Below, piece after piece: positions 26,831 through 35,508 of a DNA stretch of 64,000 nt. How positions within the stretch are numbered: position 1 is the stretch's first letter; each line of letters opens with the position of its first letter. The notes under the pieces were generated by a model. The model was not told where the DNA came from. It saw only the letters and a program-made list of their open reading frames with translations, and did not search any database. The DNA is from Rhodobacter sp. (GTDB lineage Bacteria; Pseudomonadota; Alphaproteobacteria; Rhodobacterales; Rhodobacteraceae). A program made the translations under genes and the position numbers. Where the stretch lies: positions 248,001 through 312,000 of the forward strand of contig JADJAB010000003.1 in the NCBI GenBank assembly GCA_016704435.1, given 5' to 3'.

Positions 26831-27004
26831 TTTCTGCCCCACCCGGCTTTTCCACAGAAGATTTCGCAAGAATTCACTTTACAGGGTTCCCCTTTGCGAC
26901 CACCATATCTAGTAAGGACAACGTCGGGCAAACGCTGACCCTTGCCAGACACCCAGCTTCTTGTGGGTCTTGGCCCGCAGGAAGCCTCATGATGAGGCCG
27001 GGCA

Positions 27005-27508
27005 ATGTCGCTTTCCGAAGAGTTCCTGCTGAACGAGGACCTGCATCCGATCGACATCGTCGAGACGCTGGCGAACCGCCACGACTGGGAATTCGACCGC
27101 GTCACCGACGACCAGATCGCCATGGCCGTCGAAGGCCAGTGGCGCACCTATTCGCTGACCCTGGCCTGGTCGCCGCAGGACGAAACCCTGCGCCTGATCT
27201 GCACCTTCGAGATGGAGCCGCCCGAGGACAAGCTGCCCGCACTTTACGAAATCCTCAACCGTTGCAACGACATGGTCTGGACCGGGGCCTTCACCTGGTG
27301 GGGTGAGCAGAAGCTGATGGTCTGGCGCTACGGCCTGTGTCTGGCCGGTGGGCAGATCGTGGGGTCCGAGCAGATCGACCGGCTGATCGCGGCTGCGGTG
27401 ATGGCGGCGGAGCGGTTCTACCCGGCCTTCCAGCTGAGCCTCTGGGGCGACAAGTCCCCGGCCGAGGCGATGAAGGTTGCCATTGCCGAAGCCTACGGGC
27501 GGGCCTAA
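27005..27508 (+). CDS. YbjN domain-containing protein
   Basis: A 167-residue cytoplasmic protein of the YbjN family (type III secretion chaperone-like fold). Characteristic stretches are HPIDIVETLANRHDWEFDR near the start, then TFEMEPPEDKLPALYEILNRCN and FTWWGEQKLMVWRYGL. Family members are linked to stress and motility phenotypes, but the biochemical role is unknown. The ATG at 27005 has GAGG upstream. proC follows after 27 bases on the same strand, so the two may be co-transcribed. Confidence 0.85.
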   Translation: MSLSEEFLLNEDLHPIDIVETLANRHDWEFDRVTDDQIAMAVEGQWRTYSLTLAWSPQDETLRLICTFEMEPPEDKLPALYEILNRCNDMVWTGAFTWWGEQKLMVWRYGLCLAGGQIVGSEQIDRLIAAAVMAAERFYPAFQLSLWGDKSPAEAMKVAIAEAYGRA

Positions 27509-27535
27509 CCTTGCCCCCCGCAAAGGGGGGCCATC

Positions 27536-28348
27536 ATGTCCTTGGAAATCGTTGCCCGTGATGGGCTTGTGCTGCTGGGGTGTGGCAAGATGGGGTCGGC
27601 CCTGCTGGCCGGCTGGCTGAAGGCCGGGATCGCGCCGGGTGCCTTCTGGGTGATCGAACCCAACCCGACCGACTGGCTGAAAGCCGCCGGCGTCCATCTG
27701 AACCGGGGCGTGCCCGCAAGACCTGCCGTCGCACTTCTGGCGGTGAAGCCGCAGATGATGGGCACGGCGCTGCCCGCGCTGCAGGCCCTGGGGAACGGCT
27801 CGACGCTGTTCGTGTCGATTGCGGCCGGGACGACGATCGCGACCTTCGAGGACGTCCTGGGGGCGCAAACGCCGATCGTGCGCACCATGCCCAACACGCC
27901 GGCGATGGTGGGGCGTGGCATCACCGCGATCTGCGGCAACGCCCATGCGACGGCGGCGCATCTGGCCCTGGCGCGCGACCTGATGGCCGCCGTGGGCCAG
28001 GTCGTGGAACTGGCCGGAGAGCATCAGATCGACGCGGTGACGGCGGTGTCCGGGTCGGGTCCGGCCTATGTCTTTCACCTGATCGAGACCCTGGCCGCGG
28101 CAGGCGCCGCCGAAGGCCTGCCCCCTGATGTTGCGATGCAGCTGGCGCGCGCCACTGTATGTGGCGCCGGTGAACTGGCCTTCCGGTCCCCGGACAGTGC
28201 CGAGCAATTGCGGGTGAACGTGACCTCACCGGGTGGGACCACGGCGGCGGCCCTGGCCGTGCTGATGGACCCGGAGGCAGGTTTTCCGGCGCTTTTGCGG
28301 CGTGCGGTCAAGGCGGCGACGGACCGCGGGCGGGAGCTGGGCAAGTGA
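27536..28348 (+). CDS. proC: pyrroline-5-carboxylate reductase
   Basis: A 270-residue enzyme that reduces pyrroline-5-carboxylate to proline with NAD(P)H. The N-terminal Rossmann motif reads LLGCGKMGSALLAGWL; LLAVKPQMM and RTMPNTPAMVGRGIT follow, and the C-terminal signature is AVSGSGPAYVFHLIE with VTSPGGTTAAALAVL. Length is normal. A purine-rich AAAGGGGGG precedes the ATG at 27536. The stop overlaps the GTG start of the next gene (GTGA), the first of three tight couplings in this run. Confidence 0.94.
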   Translation: MSLEIVARDGLVLLGCGKMGSALLAGWLKAGIAPGAFWVIEPNPTDWLKAAGVHLNRGVPARPAVALLAVKPQMMGTALPALQALGNGSTLFVSIAAGTTIATFEDVLGAQTPIVRTMPNTPAMVGRGITAICGNAHATAAHLALARDLMAAVGQVVELAGEHQIDAVTAVSGSGPAYVFHLIETLAAAGAAEGLPPDVAMQLARATVCGAGELAFRSPDSAEQLRVNVTSPGGTTAAALAVLMDPEAGFPALLRRAVKAATDRGRELGK

Positions 28349-28674
28349 TTTCCTACGACGATTTCCAGATGGTCGACATCCGCGTCGGCCGCATCGTGAA
28401 GGCCGAACCCTTCCCCGAGGCGCGCAAGCCCGCCTTCAGGCTGTGGGTCGATTTCGGCGAACTGGGGGTGAAGCGGTCCTCGGCGCAGATCACGAAACAC
28501 TATACGGTTGAAGGGCTTGTGGGGCGGCAGGTGTTGGCGGTGGTGAACTTTCCGCCGCGCCAGATCGGCCCGGTGATAAGCGAGGTTCTGGTTCTGGGTG
28601 TTCCGGATGCCGATGGCGAGGTGGTGCTTCTGGGACCCGGCCATGAGGTGCCCTTGGGCGGGAGGATGTTCTGA
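28345..28674 (+). CDS. CsaA-like tRNA-binding domain protein
   Basis: A 109-residue single OB-fold protein of the tRNA-binding (EMAP II/MetG C-terminal/CsaA) family: FQMVDIRVGRIVKAEPFPEARKP at the start, then SSAQITKHY and FPPRQIGPVISEVLVLGVP. CsaA in Bacillus is a secretion-linked chaperone; the fold itself binds tRNA-like structures. The GTG start overlaps the proC stop, and its own stop overlaps the next ATG (TGATG), so it is translated as part of the operon. The exact function here is not known. Confidence 0.88.
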   Translation: MISYDDFQMVDIRVGRIVKAEPFPEARKPAFRLWVDFGELGVKRSSAQITKHYTVEGLVGRQVLAVVNFPPRQIGPVISEVLVLGVPDADGEVVLLGPGHEVPLGGRMF

Positions 28675-29624
28675 TGCGTCTGTTGCTGACGCGCCGCCTG
28701 CCCGACCGCGTGGTCGAGGCCGCGGCGGACCGTTTCGAGGTGGTGCTGCGTGACCGGGTGGAGCCATTGACGCCGGGCGAACTGCGCGCGGCCTTGCGCG
28801 ACTTCGACCTGGTGCTGCCCACCCTGGGCGACCGATTCCTGGCCGATGTCTTTGCCGACGTCCCCGCCCCCCGCGCCCGGATGCTGGCGAATTTCGGTGT
28901 GGGTTACAATCACATAGACGTTGCGGCGGCAAAGGCGGCGGGGGTCGTGGTGACGAATACTCCGGGTGCGGTTACGGACGCAACGGCCGATATCGCGCTG
29001 GCGCTGATCCTCATGACGGCAAGGCGGTTGGGGGAAGGCGAGCGGGTGCTGCGGGCCGGGAAGTGGGGCGGCTGGGGTCCGGTGCAGATGCTGGGCACCC
29101 ATGTCACCGGAAAAACCGTGGGAATCCTTGGATTTGGCCGGATCGGCCAGGCGATTGCGCGGCGCTGCCACTTCGGTTTCGGGATGCAGGTGCTGTTCCA
29201 CAACCGCTCTGCCGTGACCCCGGATTTCCCGGCGCGTCAGGTCGATATGGCAACGGCGATGGCGGCGGATTTCGTGGTGGTGGCGGTGCCCGGCGGCCCG
29301 GCCACGCACCATCTGATCGACGCCAAGGCATTGGAGAATATGACGAAATCCGGCATACTCGTCAACATCAGCCGCGGCGATGTGGTGGATGAAGCCGCCC
29401 TGATCGACGCCCTGCGCGGCGGCCGGATCGCCGGGGCAGGACTTGATGTCTATGAATTCGAGCCGAAGGTGCCCGAGGCGCTGGCCGAGATGGAAAACGT
29501 CACCCTGCTGCCGCATCTGGGCACCGCCTGCCTTGAAGTGCGCGAGGCGATGGGGATGCTTGCGGTCGCCAACCTGATCGCCTTTGCCGAACGGCGAACA
29601 CCGCCCAACCTGTTGAACCCATGA
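28674..29624 (+). CDS. D-isomer specific 2-hydroxyacid dehydrogenase
   Basis: A 316-residue NAD(P)-dependent dehydrogenase, probably glyoxylate/hydroxypyruvate reductase-like (glycerate dehydrogenase). The nucleotide loop GFGRIGQAIARRC lies near residue 146. Catalytic residues are seen in order: Arg in NISRGDVVDEAAL, Glu in AGLDVYEFEP, His in LLPHLGTACLEVREAM. GVGYNHIDVAAAKAAGV and TADIALALIL are also typical. It is translationally coupled on both sides: TGATG with the csaA-like gene, and ATGA with the sulfotransferase. The substrate is inferred from the subfamily only. Confidence 0.88.
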   Translation: MRLLLTRRLPDRVVEAAADRFEVVLRDRVEPLTPGELRAALRDFDLVLPTLGDRFLADVFADVPAPRARMLANFGVGYNHIDVAAAKAAGVVVTNTPGAVTDATADIALALILMTARRLGEGERVLRAGKWGGWGPVQMLGTHVTGKTVGILGFGRIGQAIARRCHFGFGMQVLFHNRSAVTPDFPARQVDMATAMAADFVVVAVPGGPATHHLIDAKALENMTKSGILVNISRGDVVDEAALIDALRGGRIAGAGLDVYEFEPKVPEALAEMENVTLLPHLGTACLEVREAMGMLAVANLIAFAERRTPPNLLNP

Positions 29625-30271
29625 TCATTTCCCGCCAGCGCCGGTTCATCTTCGTGCATGTCCCGAAGACCGGCGGCACCGCCCTTGCGCTGGCGCTGGA
29701 AGACCGGGCGGCGAAGGACGACATCCTGATCGGCGACACGCCGAAGGCGCGGGCGCGGGCGGGGCGGTGGAAGGGGGTCAAGACCGCCGGACGGGTCTGG
29801 AAGCACAGCACGCTGGCCGATGTGGTGGGGCTGGTGAGCCTGGAGGAAATCAAGGCTTTCCAGACAGTTGCCATGGTGCGCAACCCCTGGGACCGGATGG
29901 TCAGCTATTACCACTGGCTCCGGACGCAAGGCTTTGCGCATCCGGCGGTGGGACTGGCGAAAAGCCATGATTTCAGCGGCTTCCTGAACCATCCGCAGAC
30001 CGTGGCGAGCCTGCGGCTGTGGCCCTATGGGGCTTATCTGCGGCTGCCCTCGGGCGAGGAAAAGAAAAGCCTTTTCATACGGTTGGAACATTTCAGCGAA
30101 GACGCCAAACCGTTCGAGACGCATCTGGGGTTCGCGTTGGCCCTGCCACGCGCCAATGAAAGCGACCGGGGGCGGGATTGGCGACCGTACTATTCGGCAG
30201 CGGATGCCGCGCTGGTGGGGGAGGTTTGCGGCGAGGATGTCGCGCGGTTCGGGTATCGCTTCGACCCTTGA
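29621..30271 (+). CDS. sulfotransferase family protein (PAPS-dependent, family 2-like)
   Basis: A 216-residue sulfotransferase-like protein. The 5'-phosphosulfate loop is FVHVPKTGGTALALAL (about residues 10-25), and the 3'-phosphate-binding segment is MVRNPWDRMVSYYHWL. The C-terminal DWRPYYSAADAALVGEVCGEDVARFGYRF is shared with bacterial family members. Such enzymes transfer sulfate from PAPS to glycans, lipids or proteins; the acceptor is unknown. Its start overlaps the dehydrogenase stop (ATGA). A PAPS supply could come from the sat gene at the right end of the window, but that link is only an inference. Confidence 0.8.
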   Translation: MIISRQRRFIFVHVPKTGGTALALALEDRAAKDDILIGDTPKARARAGRWKGVKTAGRVWKHSTLADVVGLVSLEEIKAFQTVAMVRNPWDRMVSYYHWLRTQGFAHPAVGLAKSHDFSGFLNHPQTVASLRLWPYGAYLRLPSGEEKKSLFIRLEHFSEDAKPFETHLGFALALPRANESDRGRDWRPYYSAADAALVGEVCGEDVARFGYRFDP

Positions 30272-30467
30272 GCGAACGCGGGGTCAAGATGCTGGACGCA
30301 AAGGATTTTTCATGGGCTGCATTGCGTCTGCAAAACGTATGGCAAGCGTATGGCAAACCGGCCGGACTCCGGCGTTGACGAAGTGCTGCAACACCCGGTC
30401 CGTTGTCGGTCTTCGGGCCCTCCTCGCGCGGTCCGCGAGGAGGGGGATGCGCCGGACCAGCGCCGGG

Positions 30468-32657
30468 TCAGGCCGCCTTCTTCTCGGCCCCGAAGCGGCC
30501 ATAGAACGTCTCGCCCTTCTCGGCCATCTCGCGCAGCAGGGCGGGCGTGTGGAAGCGTGGCCCGTATTGCGCGGTCAGGCCGCGGCACAGATCCACCGCG
30601 CGCCCGGCGCCCAGCATGTCGAGCCAGGAGAACGGCCCGCCGGACCAGGGCGCAAAGCCCCAGCCCAGGATCGCGCCCACATCGCCTTCGCGAATGTCGG
30701 TCAGCACGCCGTCCTCCAGGGCCCGCACCGCCTCCAGCACCTGCGCGAAGAGAAGCCGGTGCTGCACGTCGGCCAGCGAGGGCTGCACCTTGTCGGCCGG
30801 ATATTTCGCCGCCAGACCGTCCCAGATCTCCAGCCGTTCGCCCTTGTCGGAATAGGCGTAGAAACCGGCGTTCGACTTGCGGCCGATGCGACCCTGATCG
30901 GCCATCCAGAACAGCACGTCGTCGACCGCGCCGTCGGGGTAATCCGCCCCCATCGCGGCCTTGGTGGCCTTGGCGATCTTCACCCCGAGGTCGATCGAGG
31001 TTTCATCGACCAGCTGCAGCGGACCCAGCGGCATGCCGACCAGCTTGGCGGCGTTTTCCACCAGCGCCGGCTCCACCCCCTCGGCCACCATGCGGATGCC
31101 CTCGTTGATATAGGGGATGATGCAGCGGTTGGCGTAGAAGAACCGCGCGTCGTTCACCACGATCGGCGTCTTGCGGATTTGGCGGACGAAATCCAGCGCC
31201 TTGGCGACGGCACGCGGGCCGGTGGCTTTGCCCTTGATGATCTCGACCAGCATCATCTTGTCGACCGGCGAAAAGAAGTGGATGCCGATGAACTGTTCGG
31301 GCCGCGCGCTGGCGGCGGCAAGCGAGCTGATCGGCAGGGTCGAGGTGTTGGTGGCGTAGATCATCTCGGCGCCCGCCGCGGCCTCGGCCTTTTTCGTGAC
31401 CTCGGCCTTGACCCTGGGGTCTTCGAACACCGCCTCGACGATCAGGTCGACGCCCTTCAGGGCTGCGTAATCGGTGGTGGCGGTGATGCGGGCCAGCACT
31501 TCGGCCTTTTTCTCGGGCGTCACCTTCTTGCGTGCGATGCCCTTGTCGAGGATGGCTTCGGAATGGGCGCGGCCGCGATCGGCGGCCTCTTGCGTGGAGT
31601 CGATCAGCACCACCTCGATGCCCGCCAGCGCCGCGACATGGGCGATACCGGCCCCCATCATGCCGGCGCCGAGGACGCCCAGCTTCTTCACCGTCTGGTC
31701 CGGCACGTCGGGGCGGTTGGCGCCCTTGTCCAGCGCCTCCTTGTTGATGAAGAGGCTGCGGATCATCGCCTCGGAAGAGGGGTTCATCAGGACGGAGGTG
31801 AAGTGCCGCGCCTCGATCCGCAGCGCCGCGTCAAAGGGCACCAGTGCGCCTTCGTAGACCGCCGCGAGCAGGGCCTTGGCCGCCGGGTAGACGCCCTGGG
31901 TCTTGCCAAGCACCATGGCGTTGGCGCCAAGGAAGGTCATGAAGCCCGCCGGATGATAGGGCGCGCCGCCCGGCATCCTGTAGCCCTTGTCGTCCCAGGG
32001 CTTGACCAGATCGGCGTCCTTTGCGGCCAGCACCCAGGCCTTTGCGGCCGAAAGCAGGTCTTCGGGGGCGACAACCTCGTCGATCAGGCCGGCGGATTTG
32101 GCGGCTTTGGGGTCGGATAGCTTGCCTTCCAGCAGGAAGGGGGCGGCCATCATCGCGCCCATCTTGCGGGTCAGCCGGGTGGTGCCGCCGGCGCCGGGGA
32201 AGATGCCGACCATGATCTCGGGCAGGCCGATCCTGGCTTTCGGATTGTCGGCGGCGAAGATGCGGTGACAGGACAGCGGCAGCTCAAGCCCGATGCCGAG
32301 GGCGGTGCCCGGCAATGCCGCGGCGATCGGCTTGCCGCCCTTCCTGGTCTTCGGGTCCATCCCCGCCAGTTCGATCTTGCGCAGCACGCCATGCATCGCC
32401 ATCACGCCATCGAAGATCGCCTGCGCGCCGCCCGCCCGCATCTGGGCGATGACGTTCAGGTCCATCCCGCCGGCGAAATCCTTCTTTGCGGAGGTGATGA
32501 CGATGCCCTTGACGGCAGCATCCGCCAGCGCCTTGTCGACCAGCTCGCTGAGCAGCTGGAAGCCGGCAGTGGACATGACGTTCATCGACTTGCCCGCCAC
32601 ATCCCAGGTGATGGTGGCGACGCCGTCGGCATCGGTCTTCATGGTGAAATCGGTCAT
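30468..32657 (-). CDS. fadB: multifunctional fatty-acid oxidation protein (enoyl-CoA hydratase / 3-hydroxyacyl-CoA dehydrogenase)
   Basis: A 729-residue beta-oxidation enzyme. The crotonase domain comes first (residues 1-190; KKDFAGGMDLN, ELPLSCHRIFAADNPKARIGLPE, FPGAGGTTRLTR). A Rossmann domain follows (KLGVLGAGMMGAGIAHVAALAG near 325; NTSTLPISSLA), then the dehydrogenase C-terminal helical domain (NRCIIPYINEGIRMV, PLGPLQLVDE). It hydrates enoyl-CoA and oxidises 3-hydroxyacyl-CoA. Its ATG overlaps the stop of the bicupin gene (ATGA), so it ends the NTF2/cupin transcript. The 196 bases downstream (30272-30467) hold no gene that I can support. Confidence 0.93.
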   Translation of the reverse strand: MTDFTMKTDADGVATITWDVAGKSMNVMSTAGFQLLSELVDKALADAAVKGIVITSAKKDFAGGMDLNVIAQMRAGGAQAIFDGVMAMHGVLRKIELAGMDPKTRKGGKPIAAALPGTALGIGLELPLSCHRIFAADNPKARIGLPEIMVGIFPGAGGTTRLTRKMGAMMAAPFLLEGKLSDPKAAKSAGLIDEVVAPEDLLSAAKAWVLAAKDADLVKPWDDKGYRMPGGAPYHPAGFMTFLGANAMVLGKTQGVYPAAKALLAAVYEGALVPFDAALRIEARHFTSVLMNPSSEAMIRSLFINKEALDKGANRPDVPDQTVKKLGVLGAGMMGAGIAHVAALAGIEVVLIDSTQEAADRGRAHSEAILDKGIARKKVTPEKKAEVLARITATTDYAALKGVDLIVEAVFEDPRVKAEVTKKAEAAAGAEMIYATNTSTLPISSLAAASARPEQFIGIHFFSPVDKMMLVEIIKGKATGPRAVAKALDFVRQIRKTPIVVNDARFFYANRCIIPYINEGIRMVAEGVEPALVENAAKLVGMPLGPLQLVDETSIDLGVKIAKATKAAMGADYPDGAVDDVLFWMADQGRIGRKSNAGFYAYSDKGERLEIWDGLAAKYPADKVQPSLADVQHRLLFAQVLEAVRALEDGVLTDIREGDVGAILGWGFAPWSGGPFSWLDMLGAGRAVDLCRGLTAQYGPRFHTPALLREMAEKGETFYGRFGAEKKAA

Positions 32658-33634
32658 CTGTTGGTCTCCTGTGGCCAGCCGGGATAAGGGGTGCCCGCCT
32701 TTGTGGCAAAGGCGCGTTGGCCGTTCCGGCGTGTGTAGTGAAGGTCGATGTCGGGGTAGTGGCAGGCGTCTTCGGGCAGACGGGCGCCGGTGATGAAAAG
32801 GGTGGCGGGCCCCAGCCCCTCATTGCGCAGGCAGTGGGCGTTTGCGACGCCCTTTGGCCAGCATGCGCAGGTGCCGGGGCCGATCCCGGTCGGGCCGTCG
32901 TTCTCGATGAGGGTAACGGTGCCGGAGAGGACGTAGAGGAATTCGTCCTCCTCCTCGTGCCAATGGCGCAGGGAGGACTGGCCGCCGGGGTGGAGGATTT
33001 CGACAAAGGCCCCGAACTGCGACAACCCGCCCGCGTCGGACAGGGCGATGTCTTCGGACAGGCCGAGGTCTGACCATCGGGCGGGGTAGTTGTTGCCGCA
33101 GACCTCTGCCGGAACCTGGCCCGCGCGCAGCAGGTTCGGCAGCGGCGTGCCGTCGAAGGGGCGGCCCCAGGGGGCGGCAAGGCCCAGAAGCTCGGCCGGA
33201 AGGTCGCCCTCGCGCAGGGTTTCGCCGGAGAAGGTCTCGATCCGCCAGCGGCTGTCGCCGTTCACCTGACGGCGACCGTCGTCGGGATAGGTGCAGACAT
33301 CGCCCGCCGCACGGGAGCCGACGATCAGCCAGCGGCAGGGCGTGTCGGTCCGGTTGGTCAGGTGATGCGCGTTCGGATCGCCATGGCGCCAGCAGACGGC
33401 ATCGCCGGGGGCAAGATCGGTCATCCCGTGGTCGTCACGCAGGGTCGGCGTGCCCGATAGGACGTAGAGAAACTCGTCCTCGGCGGAATGCCGGTGGCGA
33501 AGGCTGGACCAGGCGCCGGGGTCGAGCGTGTCGAGACAGGCGCCGAATTGCGTCAGCCCGCCCGCCGCCGAAAGATGCAGCGTGGACAGGCCCTTTTCCC
33601 GGCTGGCGGGCACGGTGGCAGGATCGACGATCAC
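32654..33634 (-). CDS. two-domain cupin protein
   Basis: A 326-residue bicupin. Both halves carry the metal-binding cupin motif: SSLRHRHSAEDEFLYVLSG (about 43-61) and SSLRHWHEEEDEFLYVLSG (about 219-237), with HxH and Glu ligands and a later Gly-His strand. Both halves also resemble the single-cupin protein encoded two genes upstream, so duplication and fusion are likely. The start is a GTG overlapping the previous gene's stop (GTGA), and the stop overlaps the fadB ATG. Substrate and reaction are unknown; cupins may be dioxygenases, isomerases or binding proteins. Confidence 0.82.
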   Translation of the reverse strand: MIVDPATVPASREKGLSTLHLSAAGGLTQFGACLDTLDPGAWSSLRHRHSAEDEFLYVLSGTPTLRDDHGMTDLAPGDAVCWRHGDPNAHHLTNRTDTPCRWLIVGSRAAGDVCTYPDDGRRQVNGDSRWRIETFSGETLREGDLPAELLGLAAPWGRPFDGTPLPNLLRAGQVPAEVCGNNYPARWSDLGLSEDIALSDAGGLSQFGAFVEILHPGGQSSLRHWHEEEDEFLYVLSGTVTLIENDGPTGIGPGTCACWPKGVANAHCLRNEGLGPATLFITGARLPEDACHYPDIDLHYTRRNGQRAFATKAGTPYPGWPQETNR

Positions 33635-34128
33635 GCGCGGGCCTCTTGCGAAGACGGCGGCGGCGCACAGGGCGGCAGTTGCGCGGGCCGGGCGAAGGGG
33701 CCCTTGGGGCCAAGGATCGCCGCCTCGGTCGGCGGCCAGTCCAGCGTCAGCAGCGGATAGTTCGCCTCGGACACCAGCCAGGCACCATTGCGGCAGACCA
33801 GCACCTCGCTGGCGGCATGGGGCGCGATCACCCGCTCTCCGTCGGCGATCATGTGGGTGAAGTGCCAGCCGACGATCCGGTCGGGGCGCAGCTGGTCGGC
33901 CTCGCGCGCCACCCGTTCGTAATGCGTGACGCCAAGGGTGCGCAGGGCACTGGACACGGCGTCAAAGGCGGGGCGCATGTCGCAGCGCCGATGGATGATG
34001 AAATGCGCGGCAGAGGTGCGCACCAGGAAGGGCAGGTCGTAGCAGGGGATGTAGCTTTCGAAATCCCCCGCCAGAACCGCACGGGAGACCGTGTCGATCG
34101 CGGTCTGATAGATCGCCATAGGGTTCAT
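33631..34128 (-). CDS. NTF2-like (SnoaL-type) small protein
   Basis: A 165-residue protein with an NTF2-like layout: an N-terminal helix with AVLAGDFESYIPCYDLPFLV, then a strand-rich part (DRIVGWHFTHMIADGERV; SEVLVCRNGAWLVSEANY). It resembles the two proteins encoded upstream in length and helix-then-strand pattern, though identity is low. Such cone-shaped folds form small-molecule isomerases, cyclases or binding proteins. The C-terminal tail is Pro-rich. The ATG at 34128 overlaps the preceding cupin stop (ATGA), and the stop overlaps the bicupin start. Function is unknown. Confidence 0.65.
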   Translation of the reverse strand: MNPMAIYQTAIDTVSRAVLAGDFESYIPCYDLPFLVRTSAAHFIIHRRCDMRPAFDAVSSALRTLGVTHYERVAREADQLRPDRIVGWHFTHMIADGERVIAPHAASEVLVCRNGAWLVSEANYPLLTLDWPPTEAAILGPKGPFARPAQLPPCAPPPSSQEARA

Positions 34129-34595
34129 CGCGGTCCCTTCCAGGTGCTGCCGTCCTTGTGGGTGAAGCTGGCCTTGCCGGCTTCCATCGTCACTTTCATG
34201 TCGACGTCGGAATAGGTGGCAATTTCGCGCGGCGCCTTGCTGCCCACCACCAGAAACCGCGCCGGGCCGTCGCTGCGGTTGACGAAATGATGGCCATTGG
34301 CGGCACCTGCCGGAAAGGCCGCGCAGTCGCCCGGCCCCATCGGCGTTTCGCCCTGATCCTCGACCAGCACGCAACGGCCTTCGGTGACCATGACGAATTC
34401 GTCCTCGTTCAGGTGCCAGTGCCGCAGGCTGGACAGCGCCCCCGGCTCCAGCGTCACCAGATTGACGCCGTATTGGCCAAGCCCCCCGGCCTCGCCCAGG
34501 CGCAGGCTGGAGCGGCCCCGCATCATCGCGGCGTAGGGCTCGGGGTAGATCGAGCCAGTTTTCACCGGCACCGTGGAAAGATCAAGCTTCGGCAT
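34125..34595 (-). CDS. single-domain cupin protein
   Basis: A 156-residue cupin. The metal-site motif ALSSLRHWHLNEDEFVMVTEG (split here as HxH near 59-61 and Glu near 65) is followed by PMGPGDCAAFPAGAANGHHFVN, the second cupin motif. It is closely similar to both halves of the downstream bicupin. Translation appears coupled with the next NTF2-like gene (ATGA). The preceding gene stops 16 bases upstream. Role and ligand are unknown; the neighbouring NTF2-like and fadB genes suggest small-molecule or acyl metabolism, by context only. Confidence 0.85.
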   Translation of the reverse strand: MPKLDLSTVPVKTGSIYPEPYAAMMRGRSSLRLGEAGGLGQYGVNLVTLEPGALSSLRHWHLNEDEFVMVTEGRCVLVEDQGETPMGPGDCAAFPAGAANGHHFVNRSDGPARFLVVGSKAPREIATYSDVDMKVTMEAGKASFTHKDGSTWKGPR

Positions 34596-34611
34596 TCCGG
34601 TTTCCCCTGTC

Positions 34612-35064
34612 TCAGATCAGGCCATCGGTCGGGCCGATCGCGCGCCGGCCCAATGTCCAGTCGATATGCGCGACGGCACGGACGACTTCGGCGATCCGAA
34701 GCCCCGCAGTACCGGGCACCATAGGCATTCCCGACCGGAACGGGTCGGTCAGCCGATGGGCGCGCACGAAAATATGAACGGCACGGAACACCCGGACCCT
34801 GCCGCCGTCTTCGGCACGGGCCGCTTGCACCTCGCGATAGATGTCGGTCATCTGAACGGTGCGGATTGTCTGATCACAAAGGTCGAAATCGTGCTGCAGC
34901 GCAGACGGGCTGTCCGGCACACAGGCCTGGCCACCGAGCGGCACGATGCGCAGCGGGATCGCCATCACCTCGGCATGAAGCGGGAAATCCCCGGTCAGGA
35001 GGGCCCGCGCCAGCCCGTCGCCAAGGTCGCAAAACGCGCCGCAGGCATCGTCGCCCTTTTGCAT
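34612..35064 (-). CDS. NTF2-like small protein, second of three
   Basis: A 150-residue protein I cannot name. The helical N-terminus (DLGDGLARALLTGDFPLHAEVMAIPLRIV) aligns in style with AVLAGDFESYIPCYDLPFLV of the third paralogue and LIMSGRFEDLAREHLYPMPI of the first, supporting an NTF2-like fold. Its C-terminal half has fewer recognisable strands. The ATG at 35064 lies 11 bases after the previous stop, with no strong Shine-Dalgarno, so the start could be slightly different. It probably belongs to the same transcript as its neighbours. Confidence 0.55.
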   Translation of the reverse strand: MQKGDDACGAFCDLGDGLARALLTGDFPLHAEVMAIPLRIVPLGGQACVPDSPSALQHDFDLCDQTIRTVQMTDIYREVQAARAEDGGRVRVFRAVHIFVRAHRLTDPFRSGMPMVPGTAGLRIAEVVRAVAHIDWTLGRRAIGPTDGLI

Positions 35065-35075
35065 TCGCTGCGAGA

Positions 35076-35489
35076 CTAGCCGTGGGCGGACGCCAACGCC
35101 ACATCCAGGCTGTCGCAATACTTCACGTCTGACATTTCTGTTCGCAGCCCGTTCAGGGTAGCCCGCATGTACTCCACCGACAGAGCCACGCAGGTCGGCC
35201 CTTCGCCCTTGCGATGCGCATGCCAATCGACCCAAACGCGAAAGCGGCCTCGTCGCGGCACTTCGATCGCAGTGACCCGAGTCGTCAACTTCTCCACCCC
35301 GGCCGCGACCAGCCCCTTGCGAATGTCTCGGTAGGTTTCTTCGATCGCTTGCGGCGTGGAAAACGTATGCCTCTTCGTCCCGATATAGATCGGCATGGGA
35401 TACAGATGCTCGCGCGCGAGATCCTCGAACCGGCCGGACATGATAAGCCCGGCGCGCCATTCCATCAGGTTTCCAATGCTGTTGTACAT
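35076..35489 (-). CDS. NTF2-like small protein, first of three
   Basis: A 137-residue protein with an NTF2-like pattern: WRAGLIMSGRFEDLAREHLYPMPIYIG, TPQAIEETYRDIRKGLVAAGV, then strands VTAIEVPRRGRFRVWVDWHAH and CVALSVEYMRA. It opens a run of six close genes on the minus strand that ends with fadB. The ATG at 35489 has AAGGAAGG upstream, and an AT-rich, operator-like inverted repeat lies 20-35 bases before it. Base composition just upstream is lower in GC than the surroundings. Function is unknown. Confidence 0.65.
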   Translation of the reverse strand: MYNSIGNLMEWRAGLIMSGRFEDLAREHLYPMPIYIGTKRHTFSTPQAIEETYRDIRKGLVAAGVEKLTTRVTAIEVPRRGRFRVWVDWHAHRKGEGPTCVALSVEYMRATLNGLRTEMSDVKYCDSLDVALASAHG

Positions 35490-35508
35490 TCACCTTCCTT
35501 GACATCGC

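Noticed and set aside
26741..27004. A promoter in the gap before the YbjN gene (TTTACA ... TATCTA)
   Set aside because: The two hexamers are about 22 bases apart, too far for a normal sigma-70 promoter. Only the short inverted repeat was kept.
30027..32120. A 697-codon open frame on the plus strand
   Set aside because: Mostly antisense to fadB, which has intact crotonase and dehydrogenase motifs. No recognisable domain in the shadow frame.
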